64,000 bases of DNA from Aphanothece saxicola GSE-SYN-MK-01-06B (GCA_019359745.1 JAHHGT010000004.1:62001-126000), one strand, 5' to 3'; numbered from the stretch's first letter, positions 54,613 to 64,000 are shown. Translations and numbers: made by a program. Notes: generated from the letters alone by a model not told the origin.

Positions 54613-56796
54613 ATGGGCTTTTCAGACACGTTTCCTTTCCTGCATCAGGTTTCCCGGCAGCGACGCCGCAGAGAGGTGATCACCGATACCGCTCAAGGTC
54701 AGGGGACTGTCGTTGCCAGGCGTGATTCGTCAGGATTCACTGGTAAGGGAGCGGCTGGAACTGGCCTTCCCATATGGGCCAGCAGCCAGTCGATCTTCGA
54801 GTCCCTGCCGGATCCCTTTCTGCTGCTGTTGCCCGAGAAGAATCCCTCCGGCGCCATCATCGACTTCGTCTGTGTTTACGCCAACGGCCCGGCCAGTGCC
54901 CTGCATGGCCGCACGCCGGGCAGGATGCTCGGGGCCCGTCTGCTGGATGTCCAGCCGTCCAGCGCCCTTTTTCCCCATGGCCTGAAGGTCATGGAACAGG
55001 GGCAGGCCGTTGTTGTCGGAGGCCTGGAGGCTTCCGACCATGGTGGCTTGCGCCCCAGGCAGCCTCCCGAGATCCGTCTGTTTCTTGCCAATGGTCTGCT
55101 GTGCTGCCTCTGGCGGGAGCCCCGCCAGCGCATGGCGGAACAGCAGAAGCTGGTGGAGGTGGAACGGCGGTATCGGCTGCTCGCCCGTCACGCCTCGGAT
55201 GTGGTGGTTGAACTGGACCGTGAGCACCGCATCGTCTGGGTCTCCGAGTCGATTGAAGCCCGGTTGGGCTGGCGGCCTGATGCCCTGCTTGGCCAGCCGG
55301 CCATCGGCCTTGTGCATCGGGACGACCGGAGCCAGGTCCTGCGCTCCGGTCTCAGGCTTGCAGGACCGGGATCCTTCCGCCAAGACCTGCGGATCCTCTG
55401 CTCCGACGGGGGCTGGCGCTGGATGGTGGGAACCGCCCATCCCCTGCCTGAGGAGGAGACCGGCGCCCTGGTGCTGTCCTTCCGCGACATCCACGACCAG
55501 GTGCGGATCCGCGCCGAGCTGGACCACAGCCGTGAGCACGACGCCATCAGCGGCCTGGCCGTCCGTGCTGTGGCCCTCGATCGGATCCGACGGGCCCTTG
55601 ATGGTCTGGAGGGCACCGGTTCGACGCTCGCGGTGCTCAGCATCGGCATCGATGGCCTCACCCAGGTCAACGATGCCCTCACCCATGCCGGTGGCGACAA
55701 GCTGATCGCTTTGCTGGCGGCGCGAATCGTCCGGGCGATCGGCCGTCCAGAGCAGGTGGGCCGGGGCACCGGCGATGAATTCATCGTGCTGCTGAGTGAT
55801 CCGGACGCCGCAGCCGCGGCCACCCTCACGGCCGAGAAGATCCTGCGGGCCTGCCGTGCGCCGGTCAGCATCGGTGGCCAGCCCATCGACCCCACGGTGA
55901 GCATCGGCATCGCCACCGCCCGGGCCGGCGCGCTCCCCGATGAACTGCTGCGGGACGCCAGCCTCGCCATGCGGCAGGCCAAGGGCCGCAGTCGCAATGG
56001 TTTTGCCCTGCTCGACGACGCCCTGGCCACCGAAGCTCACACGCTTCTGCTGTTTGCGGCCGAAATCCAGCGGGGGCTGGTGATGGGGGAGTTCGCCGCC
56101 TGGTTCATGCCGATCGTGGCGTTCGACACCGGCCAGATCACCGGCTATGAGGCCCTGGCCCGCTGGGTGCGGCCCGATGGCATCGAAGTGCATCCGGCCG
56201 AGTTCCTGCCCTGTGCCGAGTGCCGCGGCCTGATCGTCCGCATCGACCTGCTGGTGCTGCGCCAGGCCCTGGCGGCGCTCTCCCGGTTGTCCCCCGCACT
56301 CACCATGGCGGTGAACGTGTCCGCGGCCACCCTCGCCCTGCCCGATTACCCCCAATTGGTGGGCGAAGCTCTGCGGGCCGCCGGGGTCCGCCCGGAGCGT
56401 CTGCACCTGGAGGTGACCGAGACGGCCCTGCTCACCGTGACCGAGGGCATTGGCCGGCAGATCCAGGAGCTGGCCTCCAGCGGCGTCCGTTGGTATGTGG
56501 ATGATTTCGGCACCGGCTATTCCTCGATCAGCCATCTGCGCGATCTGCCCATCGCCGGTCTGAAGCTGGACCGCTCCTTCACCTGTGCCATGCGCGCCAA
56601 GGACACCAAGAGCCTGCGGCTGGCCCAGGCGCTGGTGGGGGTGGCCGAAGGGCTGGAGCTGGACACCGTGGCCGAGGGGGTCGAAACCATCGAGGAGGCC
56701 CGTCTGCTCACCTCCCAGGGTTGGCTGCACGGTCAGGGCTGGCTCTACGGCAAGGCGGCCCCCTTGAAGCTGGATGCGGCCCCGCTTCCGCTCTGA
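54613..56796 (+). CDS. PAS-GGDEF-EAL protein with degenerate GGDEF motif
   Basis: A 727-residue c-di-GMP protein. Two PAS-like regions (about 60-170 and 185-300) lead to a GGDEF domain (about 310-470) and an EAL domain (about 480-720). The GGDEF motif reads G-T-G-D-E-F, so the first Gly of GG is Thr and cyclase activity is doubtful. The EAL domain keeps Y-E-A-L-A-R-W, N-V-S, E-V-T-E-T, D-D-F-G-T-G-Y-S, K-L-D-R-S and A-E-G-V-E-T, so phosphodiesterase activity is likely. The start may be further inside, as the first 50 residues are of low complexity. Confidence 0.92.
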   Translation: MGFSDTFPFLHQVSRQRRRREVITDTAQGQGTVVARRDSSGFTGKGAAGTGLPIWASSQSIFESLPDPFLLLLPEKNPSGAIIDFVCVYANGPASALHGRTPGRMLGARLLDVQPSSALFPHGLKVMEQGQAVVVGGLEASDHGGLRPRQPPEIRLFLANGLLCCLWREPRQRMAEQQKLVEVERRYRLLARHASDVVVELDREHRIVWVSESIEARLGWRPDALLGQPAIGLVHRDDRSQVLRSGLRLAGPGSFRQDLRILCSDGGWRWMVGTAHPLPEEETGALVLSFRDIHDQVRIRAELDHSREHDAISGLAVRAVALDRIRRALDGLEGTGSTLAVLSIGIDGLTQVNDALTHAGGDKLIALLAARIVRAIGRPEQVGRGTGDEFIVLLSDPDAAAAATLTAEKILRACRAPVSIGGQPIDPTVSIGIATARAGALPDELLRDASLAMRQAKGRSRNGFALLDDALATEAHTLLLFAAEIQRGLVMGEFAAWFMPIVAFDTGQITGYEALARWVRPDGIEVHPAEFLPCAECRGLIVRIDLLVLRQALAALSRLSPALTMAVNVSAATLALPDYPQLVGEALRAAGVRPERLHLEVTETALLTVTEGIGRQIQELASSGVRWYVDDFGTGYSSISHLRDLPIAGLKLDRSFTCAMRAKDTKSLRLAQALVGVAEGLELDTVAEGVETIEEARLLTSQGWLHGQGWLYGKAAPLKLDAAPLPL

Positions 56797-56802
56797 ACCA
56801 AC

Positions 56803-57555
56803 TCAGCCCGGCGCGCCGCGGAGATCGGCGCAGCAGGCCTCGAAGGCCGCCGCCGGATCGGTGGCGCCGCTGATCGGCCGACCGATCACCAGCTGGCTGG
56901 CACCCGCCGCCACCGCCGCCGCTGGCGACATCACCCGCTTCTGATCGGCAGCGGCGCTGCCGGCGGGGCGGATGCCGGGGGTCACCAGGGTGAAGGGCCG
57001 GGGATGGGCGGCCCGCAGCCCGCCCACCTCCCAGGGGGAGCACACCGCTCCGGTGAGGCCCGCCGCTGCGGCCATCGCCGCCAGCTGGGTCGCGTAGGTG
57101 GCCAGGGGTGTGGCGATGGCCAGTTCCTGCCGGAAGCGGTCGGGATCCCAGCTGGTCAGCACGGTCACCGCCAGCAGGGTGGGGGCGCCGAGGCCCTCGA
57201 GGGCGGCCCCCTCCTCGGCCGCGGCCTGGGCGGCGGCGAGGGCTTCGGACCCGGCGCAGGCGTGCACCGTGATCAGCTCGGCCCCCAGGCGGGCGGCACT
57301 GCGGCAGGCGCCGGCCATGGTGGCGGGGATGTCATGGAACTTCAGGTCCAGGAACACCCGCAGACCCCGCTGCCGCAGCTCCCGCACCACATCTGGACCG
57401 GCGGCGGTGAACAGCTCCAGGCCCACCTTCACCCAGCGGAGCTCAGGAATGGCCGTCGCCAATGCCAGAGCCTCCTCGGCCGTGCCGCGGTCGAGGGCCA
57501 GGATGATGCTCTCGGCGGGGTCGGACGTCATCAAGGTGGCCGTCGTGCCCGCCAT
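56803..57555 (-). CDS. pyrF: Orotidine-5'-phosphate decarboxylase PyrF
   Basis: A 250-residue TIM-barrel enzyme for the last step of UMP synthesis. The catalytic Lys-Asp array is in [10 protein letters not shown], and G-I-R-P-A-G and V-I-G-R-P-I near the end bind phosphate. The ATG overlaps the tyrS stop by one base (TGATG); a start at M-T-S-D-P is an alternative. Confidence 0.97.
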   Translation of the reverse strand: MAGTTATLMTSDPAESIILALDRGTAEEALALATAIPELRWVKVGLELFTAAGPDVVRELRQRGLRVFLDLKFHDIPATMAGACRSAARLGAELITVHACAGSEALAAAQAAAEEGAALEGLGAPTLLAVTVLTSWDPDRFRQELAIATPLATYATQLAAMAAAAGLTGAVCSPWEVGGLRAAHPRPFTLVTPGIRPAGSAAADQKRVMSPAAAVAAGASQLVIGRPISGATDPAAAFEACCADLRGAPG

Positions 57556-58844
57556 CAGGCCACCAGCCGACGGAAGGTCTTCCTGCCGAGCTGCAGCACC
57601 TTGCCGGCCAGTTCCTGGGGGCTGCTGAATTCCTGGTTGGGGTCGCTGAGCTTCTCCCCATCGAGTTTCACGCCGCCGCCCTGGATCTGGCGCCTCCCTT
57701 CGCTGCTGCTGGCACAGACCTGCAGGGCGCTGAGCAGGTAGAAGGCCTTCAGCGGGAAGGCCAGTCCGGCCAGGGAGGCCTCGGGCACCTCCGCTTCCGC
57801 CGTGGTGCCGCTGGCCCCTCCCGCCACCAGCCGGGCCGCATCGGCCTGGGCCGCGGCGGCCGCCACCGCTCCGTGGCGATCGGCCGTGATCTGCAGCGCC
57901 ATCGCCTTCTGCCGCTCCCGGGGCTCCGCAGGCAACGTCGCCGGGTCCAGGTCGGTGAGCAGGGTGAGGTAGTCCTCCACCACCGCGTCCGGCACCTTCT
58001 CGAGCTTGGAGTACATCGAGAGGGGATCCTCCAGCAGGCCGACCGTGTTGCCCAGGCTCTTGCTCATCTTCTGCACCCCATCGAGGCCCGGCAGGATCGG
58101 CAGCAACAGGCCGAACTGGGGCCGCTGGCCGAAATGGCGCTGCATGTCGCGCCCCATCGCCACATTGAACTTCTGGTCGGTGCCGCCCAGCTCGAGGTCG
58201 GCCTGCACCGCCACCGAGTCGTAGCCCTGCAGCAGGGGGTACAGGAACTCGTGCAGGCTGATGGGTGTTCCGGAGCCGTAGCGGTTGGCAAAGTCCTCCT
58301 TGGCCAGCATCTGGCCCACGGTGCTAATCCCCAGCAGCTCGATCACCTGCGGCAGATCGAGGCCGGTGAGCCATTCGGAATTGCGGCGCACCTCCAGCCG
58401 CCCGGGGGTCTCGAAATCGAGCAGGGCGCGCTCGGGGGGCTGTCCCTGGCCCAGCTGGGCCAGGTAGGTGGCGGCATTGGCCTCCACCGCCGCCGCATCG
58501 AGCTGCACGCGGGTGCTGCTCTTGCCGGTGGGATCGCCGATGCGGGCCGTGAAGTCGCCGATGATCAGCACGGCCGTGTGGCCGGCGTTCTGGAAGGCCC
58601 GCAACTTGCGGAACAGCAGGCTGTGACCCAGGTGGATGTCGCTGCCGGTGGGGTCGATGCCCAGCTTCACCCGCAACGGCCGGCCCTGGCGTGCCGACTC
58701 CGCCAGCCTGGCCTCCAGGCGCTGGTCAGGGTCGGGATCCCGGCCGGCGGGAAACAGGTCGGCGATGCCCCTGGCCAGGGCTACGGGGAGGGGCGCCAGG
58801 GCCGGTGCTTCCGCCTGCTTCGCCGGGAGTGCTTCGCCCATCAA
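57555..58844 (-). CDS. tyrS: Tyrosyl-tRNA synthetase TyrS
   Basis: A 429-residue class I synthetase. The HIGH-type motif is H-L-G-H in D-I-H-L-G-H-S-L-L. The second signature is Q-K-M-S-K-S-L-G-N. The C-terminal S4-like domain is recognisable ([13 protein letters not shown]). It is translationally coupled to pyrF. No T-box or other leader is visible upstream. Confidence 0.97.
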   Translation of the reverse strand: MMGEALPAKQAEAPALAPLPVALARGIADLFPAGRDPDPDQRLEARLAESARQGRPLRVKLGIDPTGSDIHLGHSLLFRKLRAFQNAGHTAVLIIGDFTARIGDPTGKSSTRVQLDAAAVEANAATYLAQLGQGQPPERALLDFETPGRLEVRRNSEWLTGLDLPQVIELLGISTVGQMLAKEDFANRYGSGTPISLHEFLYPLLQGYDSVAVQADLELGGTDQKFNVAMGRDMQRHFGQRPQFGLLLPILPGLDGVQKMSKSLGNTVGLLEDPLSMYSKLEKVPDAVVEDYLTLLTDLDPATLPAEPRERQKAMALQITADRHGAVAAAAAQADAARLVAGGASGTTAEAEVPEASLAGLAFPLKAFYLLSALQVCASSSEGRRQIQGGGVKLDGEKLSDPNQEFSSPQELAGKVLQLGRKTFRRLVA

Positions 58845-58895
58845 CGCCAGCCACCTGCCTGGGCCGATGGTAGGCAGCCATGGTGCACCGGTTGA

Positions 58896-60272
58896 TCAGC
58901 CCAGCAGGGCGGCCACGGCGGCCGCCGCCCTCTCGCCACTGTCCACGGCACCCTCGAAGAAACCCGGCCAGCGCTCCGCCACCTCGGTGCCGGCCCAGAA
59001 CACCCGGCCGTGGGGCCGCAGCAGGGCATCGCCGCTGCGGGTCCACAGGCCGGGGGGCATCCAGGCGGCGAAGGCGCCGCCGACGAAGGGTTCGTCGGGC
59101 CAGTTCTTCTCCACGTACTCCAGCGGTTCCAGGGCCATCGGGCCGAAGTAGGCGGCCAGATCCTCCAGGACAGCGGCCCGGCGCTGGTCCGCTTCCAGGG
59201 CCGCCCAGCGCTCCCGGCGGCGACCCACCACGAAGGCGGCGAGCACCCCCAGGCCCGTTTCCGGATCAGAGCTGTCGGCGCACAGCTCCACCCAGGGGCG
59301 ATCGCCGATGCCGATGCCGGAGAGCCCCGCCTCGCGCCACCAGGGCCGCCCGTAGGCGATCAGCACCTTGGTGCAGTTCCCCATGGCCATCCCCTCTTGC
59401 AGGGCGAGCCGGTCGGCCGGCAAGTCCGGCGTGAAGCGGATGGCGCCCGCCAGCGCCGGCGGCATGGCCACGATCACGGCCCGGCAGTGGTGGCTGGCGC
59501 GATCGGTGATCACCTCGACTGGCGCCTCTCCCTCGGGCTGATGGATGGCCCGCACGGGCTCGCCCAACACCAGGGCGTCCCCCAGCTCCCTGGCCAGCAG
59601 GGCCGGCAGCTGGCCGGCACCGCCGTGGATCAGCTCCTCCTCGGGGTGGTCCCCCTGGGACGCCGTGCGCTGGCCCCAGGCCACGTGCAGCAGGGACACC
59701 TGGTCGGGTTCCGCCGGGCCGAGAAAGCCGACGGCGCGGCAGAAATAGGCGAAGTACCAGGCGGCGAAGGGGGTGTGAGTGTGGGCCTCGATCCAGTCCT
59801 GGAAGCTCAGCCGGTCAAGTTCGGCGGCGTCGGGATGGTGATGGGGATGGCCCTCGGGCAAGGACGCCACCAGGGCCTGGAACTGTCTCAGGGCCTCCAT
59901 GGCATCGTCCCAGTCGCGGCTGGGGACCGACGGCGGCTGCCCCTCCGGAAACCCCTGGAAGAAGCCGCTGAAGGTGCAGCGATGGGAGCCGAAGCAGAGG
60001 ACGGTCTCACCGTCGTGGGGCGACGGGAAACGGCGCAGACCGTGGGCCTCGAGCAAGGCCAGGAAACGGGAATGGCTGGGACCCACCCACTGCCCGCCCA
60101 GGTCGACCCAGGCCGGCGTCCGTGATTCCTGCAGTTTCAGTGGGGTGCGCACCATGCGCCCACCCACCGAAGGCCCCGCCTCGATCACCCCCACCGACAG
60201 GCCGGCCCGGCGCAGCTGCCGCGCCGCCACCAGCCCGGCCAGCCCTGCTCCGACAACGACGACATCCTTCAC
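58896..60272 (-). CDS. Flavin amine oxidase-like FAD protein
   Basis: A 458-residue protein with G-A-G-L-A-G-L (8-14), E-A-G-P-S-V-G-G-R, and L-G-G-Q-W-V-G-P-S-H near 58-67. The C-terminus has W-A-G-T-E-V-A-E-R-W-P-G-F-F-E-G-A-V-D-S-G, the monoamine oxidase FAD signature. Substrate unknown (amine, phytoene-like or other). It lies between tyrS and the DUF1825 gene on the same strand. Confidence 0.87.
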   Translation of the reverse strand: MKDVVVVGAGLAGLVAARQLRRAGLSVGVIEAGPSVGGRMVRTPLKLQESRTPAWVDLGGQWVGPSHSRFLALLEAHGLRRFPSPHDGETVLCFGSHRCTFSGFFQGFPEGQPPSVPSRDWDDAMEALRQFQALVASLPEGHPHHHPDAAELDRLSFQDWIEAHTHTPFAAWYFAYFCRAVGFLGPAEPDQVSLLHVAWGQRTASQGDHPEEELIHGGAGQLPALLARELGDALVLGEPVRAIHQPEGEAPVEVITDRASHHCRAVIVAMPPALAGAIRFTPDLPADRLALQEGMAMGNCTKVLIAYGRPWWREAGLSGIGIGDRPWVELCADSSDPETGLGVLAAFVVGRRRERWAALEADQRRAAVLEDLAAYFGPMALEPLEYVEKNWPDEPFVGGAFAAWMPPGLWTRSGDALLRPHGRVFWAGTEVAERWPGFFEGAVDSGERAAAAVAALLG

Positions 60273-60278
60273 GGTGGT

Positions 60279-60602
60279 TCAGCCGGCAGCTTCCAGTTGG
60301 CTCTTCATGCGCTCCAGGGTCAGGGTCATCTGCTCGAACATCTGTTCCGGCGTGAGGCCGAACTGGCCGAGCTGGGTGCGCAGCTGTTCAACGGTGAGCT
60401 TGGCCTGGAAGTCCTCCGACAATTCGAAGCGCTTCATGAACACCTGGTAGCGCTCCATCATCTCCTCCATCCGTTCGATGTACAGCTTCTTGCCCTCGCG
60501 GTCGAACTTGCCGTACTCGCTGCCCAGCTGCATCAGCTGCTGGTAATCGCTGAACAGCCGCTTTGCCTCGTCCTGGACGATCTCGGAGTCGAAGAAAGCC
60601 AT
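60279..60602 (-). CDS. DUF1825 protein
   Basis: A 107-residue all-helical cyanobacterial protein starting M-A-F-F-D-S-E-I-V-Q-D-E-A, with Y-G-K-F-D-R-E-G-K-K-L-Y-I and M-E-E-M-M-E-R-Y-Q-V-F-M-K-R-F. The family is near-universal in cyanobacteria and its role is unknown. Its stop is six bases from the amine oxidase-like start. Confidence 0.9.
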   Translation of the reverse strand: MAFFDSEIVQDEAKRLFSDYQQLMQLGSEYGKFDREGKKLYIERMEEMMERYQVFMKRFELSEDFQAKLTVEQLRTQLGQFGLTPEQMFEQMTLTLERMKSQLEAAG

Positions 60603-60790
60603 GGGGGACGTCGGCTCCGGGCTGCTTGAGAAGCCGATTCTGCAGAGGCCAGGGGCGCCTGGGGAGTGCGGATCCACGCATCGCCCCCCAGCGTTCAACG
60701 CGGGTCTCGCCACGCCCGCTACCGAAATGAGGCGCAGCCCCTGCTGAAGATGGACCTCCATCAGTCGGGGCTGCCGAGCCCCCTGTTCCC

Positions 60791-61495
60791 GTGGACCTCA
60801 CCCCCCTGCTGCCCCAGGTGCGTGACGACGTCAGCCAGGGACTGGTTCTGCTCAAGGGCGTCCGGCTGGTGCTCTGCCTGGGCAGCCGGGCCCAGGTGGC
60901 CCTGCTGATGGGAACCCCCGCCCGGATCCTGGGTGCCGCCACCACCGCCGCCGAGGGCCTGGCCCTGGTGCGCCAGCACCAACCCAGCCTGCTCCTGGTC
61001 AGCGACCGCTTGGAGGAAGGCTGCGGCGTCGACCTGGTGGTGCAGGTCAAACGCCGCCATCCCGAGGTCCGCACCTTGCTGGTGATGTCCCAGGAACACC
61101 AGCTGGCCCTGGTCCAGGCGGCCCTGCGTGCCGGTTGCGACGCCATCGTGCCGGAGACGCGGCTGTTGCACGGTTCCGGTCTGCAGGCCCTGCAGACCGT
61201 GCTTGGCGGCGGGATGTACCTGGACCGTTCGTTGGTGGGCGCCTTCCGCGCCGGCCAGGAGCCCGGCGCTGGGCACGAGCGGCTCAGCGCCCGCGAACGG
61301 CAGGTGCTCGACCGGGTGGTGCGCGGCCTAAGCAATCCCGAGATCGCCGGGGAGCTGATGGTGTCGGTGGACACGGTGAAGACCCACGTGCGCAACGTGC
61401 TCCTCAAGCTGCGGGTCAGCGGCCGCATCCAGGCGGTGGTCACCGGTCTGCAGCTGGGCCTGGTCGACTGGCCCCGACCCGGAAGCACCCGCTAA
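60791..61495 (+). CDS. LuxR-type response regulator with atypical receiver
   Basis: A 234-residue protein from a GTG. The C-terminal LuxR helix-turn-helix is clear: L-S-A-R-E-R-Q-V-L-D, then G-L-S-N-P-E-I-A and S-V-D-T-V-K-T-H-V-R-N-V-L. The N-terminal part resembles a receiver but lacks the acidic pair near the start (L-V-L-C-L-G-S-R) and the conserved Lys (V-P-E-T-R). A candidate phospho-Asp remains in L-L-V-S-D-R-L. It may signal without phosphorylation. It is divergent from the DUF1825 gene. Confidence 0.83.
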   Translation: MDLTPLLPQVRDDVSQGLVLLKGVRLVLCLGSRAQVALLMGTPARILGAATTAAEGLALVRQHQPSLLLVSDRLEEGCGVDLVVQVKRRHPEVRTLLVMSQEHQLALVQAALRAGCDAIVPETRLLHGSGLQALQTVLGGGMYLDRSLVGAFRAGQEPGAGHERLSARERQVLDRVVRGLSNPEIAGELMVSVDTVKTHVRNVLLKLRVSGRIQAVVTGLQLGLVDWPRPGSTR

Positions 61496-61528
61496 CTTCA
61501 GGCCCGACGTGCATGCAGGTGGGCCTCC

Positions 61529-62200
61529 ATGGCAGGGCGCCACTGGCTGGATCCCCTGGCCCGCCGGCTGCTGGTGGCCACCGGGCAGCTGCCGCCGTCC
61601 CCACCGGCGGCCCCAGCCCCTCTTGCCGGTGGGGACGACGAGGCTGTGGAGCGTGAACTGCTCGCCCTCAAGCTGGCCCACAACCCCGACCTGCGGTTGC
61701 GCGATGCCGCTGAGGTGCGTCACGCGGCCGCCCTGGGTTGGACCCTCGAGGTCAACGTTGCCGCGGCCGGCGACTGGCTGCGGTTGCCGGGCTGCCGGCC
61801 TGATCTGGTGGATCGGCTGATCCGCCTGCAGCGTGACGGCACCCAGTGGCGCGGCCCCGGGGAACTGGCTGGGGCGCTGCAGATCCCCCCTGAACAGGTG
61901 CTGATCTGGCTGCCGGTGCTTCGTTTCGCCCGACCCGCGGAGCCCGCATCTGCCCAGGCGCCTGCTCCCCTGGCGATCAACCAGGCCTCCGAGGGGTTGC
62001 TGCGGGAACGTCTCGGCCTGGGGCCGGAGCGCTGCCGGCGGCTGCTGCTGGAGCGGGCCCGCGAGCCCTTCCGGGATCTGGCCGATCTGCAGCAGCGGCT
62101 GCAGCTTCCCGCCGACCAGGCCGAACGCTGGATCGGTCGGTTCCGCTACGCCGCCGCCCCGGAACCGGTGCTGCCGCCGTCCCGGAGGCCGGCCCCATGA
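61529..62200 (+). CDS. Helix-hairpin-helix protein (ComEA-like)
   Basis: A 223-residue protein with repeated helix-hairpin-helix-like segments (L-P-G-C-R-P-D-L-V-D-R-L-I and L-A-I-N-Q-A-S-E-G-L-L-R-E-R-L). These usually bind DNA without sequence specificity. There is no signal peptide, so it is not a classical ComEA. It overlaps the GIY-YIG gene by four bases (ATGA), which suggests a joint DNA-related task. Confidence 0.7.
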   Translation: MAGRHWLDPLARRLLVATGQLPPSPPAAPAPLAGGDDEAVERELLALKLAHNPDLRLRDAAEVRHAAALGWTLEVNVAAAGDWLRLPGCRPDLVDRLIRLQRDGTQWRGPGELAGALQIPPEQVLIWLPVLRFARPAEPASAQAPAPLAINQASEGLLRERLGLGPERCRRLLLERAREPFRDLADLQQRLQLPADQAERWIGRFRYAAAPEPVLPPSRRPAP

Positions 62201-62823
62201 GCCGGCAGGGGGACCTGTTCACGGCCGCGGCCGCCGTTGAGGCAGGAGCGGCCAGTACCTCGCCGTTCCCGGAGCTCCCCCTGCTGCGGCAGCAGCTGCT
62301 CACCTGGCAGGGCCGGCTGGCTGCGTTCCAGGGGCCGCTCTATGCCGAAGGCAGGGCCGGCGGGGCCGCCCCCCTGCAGCAGGGGCAGCTCTTCCCGATG
62401 GCGGCCGACCCCGGCGATCCCGCCGTGGTGGCGCGCCGCTTCGATCCCCTCCGCCTCAGTCCCCAGAGCCTCTCCTTCTGGCGCTGGCCCCGCCTGCCCC
62501 AGCGGGGGGCGGCCCTCTACCTGGTGATGGATCGTCCTGCGGAACTGCCGGTGCCGCTCCTGCTCTACGTCGGCGAGACGGGGCGTGCCGACCAGCGTTG
62601 GAAGGGCGACCACGACTGCAAGGGGTACCTGGCCGCCTATGGCGAGGCGCTGGCCAGGGTGGGGTTGGAGGCGCGGCCGAGCATCCGCTTCTGGAGCGAC
62701 GTGCCGGCGGCGGTGTCCCCGCGCCGGGCCCTGGAGCAGGCCCTGATCCGGCGCTGGCTGCCCCCGTTCAACAAGGAGACCCGGGAGCGCTGGGCCACGC
62801 CGTTCACGGCCGACCCGGCCTGA
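62197..62823 (+). CDS. GIY-YIG nuclease-like protein
   Basis: A 208-residue protein. A-L-Y-L-V and L-L-Y-V-G-E-T-G form the GIY-YIG-type pair at about residues 107-131, and R-W-K-G-D-H-D-C-K follows; a catalytic Glu in E-Q-A-L-I-R-R-W-L-P-P-F-N-K is well placed. It shares a transcript with the HhH gene. Confidence 0.8.
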   Translation: MSRQGDLFTAAAAVEAGAASTSPFPELPLLRQQLLTWQGRLAAFQGPLYAEGRAGGAAPLQQGQLFPMAADPGDPAVVARRFDPLRLSPQSLSFWRWPRLPQRGAALYLVMDRPAELPVPLLLYVGETGRADQRWKGDHDCKGYLAAYGEALARVGLEARPSIRFWSDVPAAVSPRRALEQALIRRWLPPFNKETRERWATPFTADPA

Positions 62824-62871
62824 AGGGCAGGGCCGGGCTGGCTACGATCACGGGTCGCCTGCGCTGGGTCC

Positions 62872-64000
62872 ATGGAGTTTCGCTGTCTTGCCGTCCCCGG
62901 TGCTCTCGAGGAGACCTGGACGGGTGACACCCTGGTGCTGGGCCTGTTCGCCCCCGCCACGGGCAGCGGCCGGGCCCTGGCCGAAGAGCTGGTGGGCGAG
63001 GGGTTCGAAGCCTTGCTGCAGCGCCGCCGCTTCGAGGCCAAGTCCGGCCAGACCATCACCCTGGAGCGGCCGGGGGGCTCCCCGGCCAGCCTGATCCTGG
63101 TGGGCCTGGGGGAGCCGGCCGACTTCGGCCTCGAGGCCCTGCGGCAGGCCGCTGCCGGAGCGGCCCGCGCCGCCGCTTTGGCCGGTGCCGTGGAGCTGGG
63201 CCTTTGGCTTCCGGTCGAGGGGCTGGAGCCGGCGGCGGCCGCCGCCGCCATGGCCGAAGCGGTGCGGCTCGGGCTGTATGCCGACCAGCGCTTCAAAAGC
63301 GAGGCGGAACCTTCGTCCCTCCCCTCACTGGTGAGCCTGCTCGGCGTTGCGGCAGGGGCCGAGGCGGGCCTGGCCCATGTGGCGGCCACCTGCAGCGGCG
63401 TGGAACTGGCCAGGCGACTGGTGGCGGCCCCGCCCAACAAGGCCACCCCCCAGTCCCTGGCCGAGGAGGCCGCCGCCATCGCCGCCGCCTTCGGCCTCGA
63501 GCTCAAGGTGCTGGAGCGGGACGACTGTGAGGCCCTGGGCATGGGGGCCTACCTGGGGGTGGCCCAGGGCTCGGATCTGCCCCCCAAGTTCATCCATCTC
63601 ACCTACCGGCCCACCGGGGCGGTGACACGTCGGGTGGTGCTGGTGGGCAAGGGGCTCACCTTCGATTCCGGCGGGTACAACCTCAAGACAGCCGGCTCCC
63701 AGATCGAGATGATGAAGTACGACATGGGCGGCAGCGCCGCGGTGCTCGGGGCCGCCCGTGCCATCGCCGAAATTCGGCCCGCCGGCCTGGAGGTGCACGT
63801 GATCGTGGCCAGCTGCGAAAACATGATCAGCGGTGGCGCCATCCACCCGGGTGATGTGCTCACCGCCTCCAACGGCAAAACCATCGAGATCAACAACACC
63901 GATGCGGAAGGGCGGCTCACCCTGGCCGATGCCCTCGTCTATGCCTGTGGCCTGGAGCCGGATGCCATCGTCGATCTCGCCACCCTCACCGGCGCCTGCG
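62872..64000 (+). CDS. pepA: Leucyl aminopeptidase PepA, C-terminus outside window
   Basis: The first 376 codons of an M17 aminopeptidase. The metal-binding catalytic core begins: V-G-K-G-L-T-F-D-S-G-G-Y, then K-Y-D-M-G-G-S-A-A-V and the signature N-T-D-A-E-G-R-L. Metal ligands Lys and Asp of the G-K-G-x-x-x-D segment are present. The frame is open to the window end. Confidence 0.95.
   Translation, partial: MEFRCLAVPGALEETWTGDTLVLGLFAPATGSGRALAEELVGEGFEALLQRRRFEAKSGQTITLERPGGSPASLILVGLGEPADFGLEALRQAAAGAARAAALAGAVELGLWLPVEGLEPAAAAAAMAEAVRLGLYADQRFKSEAEPSSLPSLVSLLGVAAGAEAGLAHVAATCSGVELARRLVAAPPNKATPQSLAEEAAAIAAAFGLELKVLERDDCEALGMGAYLGVAQGSDLPPKFIHLTYRPTGAVTRRVVLVGKGLTFDSGGYNLKTAGSQIEMMKYDMGGSAAVLGAARAIAEIRPAGLEVHVIVASCENMISGGAIHPGDVLTASNGKTIEINNTDAEGRLTLADALVYACGLEPDAIVDLATLTGAC

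Overview
The window comes from the chromosome of a GC-rich picocyanobacterium of the Synechococcus/Cyanobium type. Evidence: an allophycocyanin core cluster (apcE, then apcA-apcB-apcC), a cyanobacterial-order ATP synthase operon (I-a-c-b'-b-delta-alpha-gamma), a System II cytochrome c biogenesis pair (CcsB/CcdA), a cyanobacterial PII protein, and several small families typical of picocyanobacteria (DUF1825, DUF3326). I found no rRNA, tRNA or CRISPR array.

Layout. 1-3835 (minus): a biotin operon, bioF-bioK-like-bioC-bioD-micro-ORF-bioA, tightly overlapping and leaving the window inside bioA. About 3640-21,150: an accessory island with lower GC and low coding density. It holds an SMC-like ATPase split by an in-frame amber codon, a tyrosinase coupled to a DUF2182 membrane protein, a dead hicB-hicA module, an AT-rich lipoprotein/partner pair, a frameshifted BP74-like gene and an IS3-family remnant. 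It then holds an intact four-gene redox cassette (VioB-type ferritin-like protein, LodA-like protein, radical SAM/SPASM enzyme, LodB/QhpG-like flavoprotein), a dead RelE/HigA-type module and a decayed large gene. 21,187-30,862: housekeeping genes (Ski2-like helicase, purB, tlyA, glnB, queF, ccsB, ccdA, ftsW). 30,991-35,666 (minus): the phycobilisome core. 35,816-42,962 (plus): a methyltransferase, then the ATP synthase operon. 42,913-49,292: a looser stretch with a PPC protein, HD-GYP protein, alkyltransferase-like protein, MDR oxidoreductase, and small secreted, membrane or lipoprotein genes. 49,293-64,000: core genes (2OG oxygenase, ferredoxin, DUF3326, peroxiredoxin, PAS-GGDEF-EAL protein, pyrF, tyrS, amine oxidase-like flavoprotein, LuxR regulator, HhH and GIY-YIG proteins, pepA cut by the window end).

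The most interesting system is the cassette at 14,177-19,376. Its partners combine features of two known tryptophylquinone pathways: LodA with the flavoprotein LodB, and QhpC with the radical SAM enzyme QhpD and flavoprotein QhpG. My inference is that the short LodA-like protein is post-translationally crosslinked and oxygenated by the two downstream enzymes to give a protein-derived cofactor. The tyrosinase/DUF2182 pair lies in the same island. Most other island genes are broken, so the intactness of these two redox groups suggests they are being kept.
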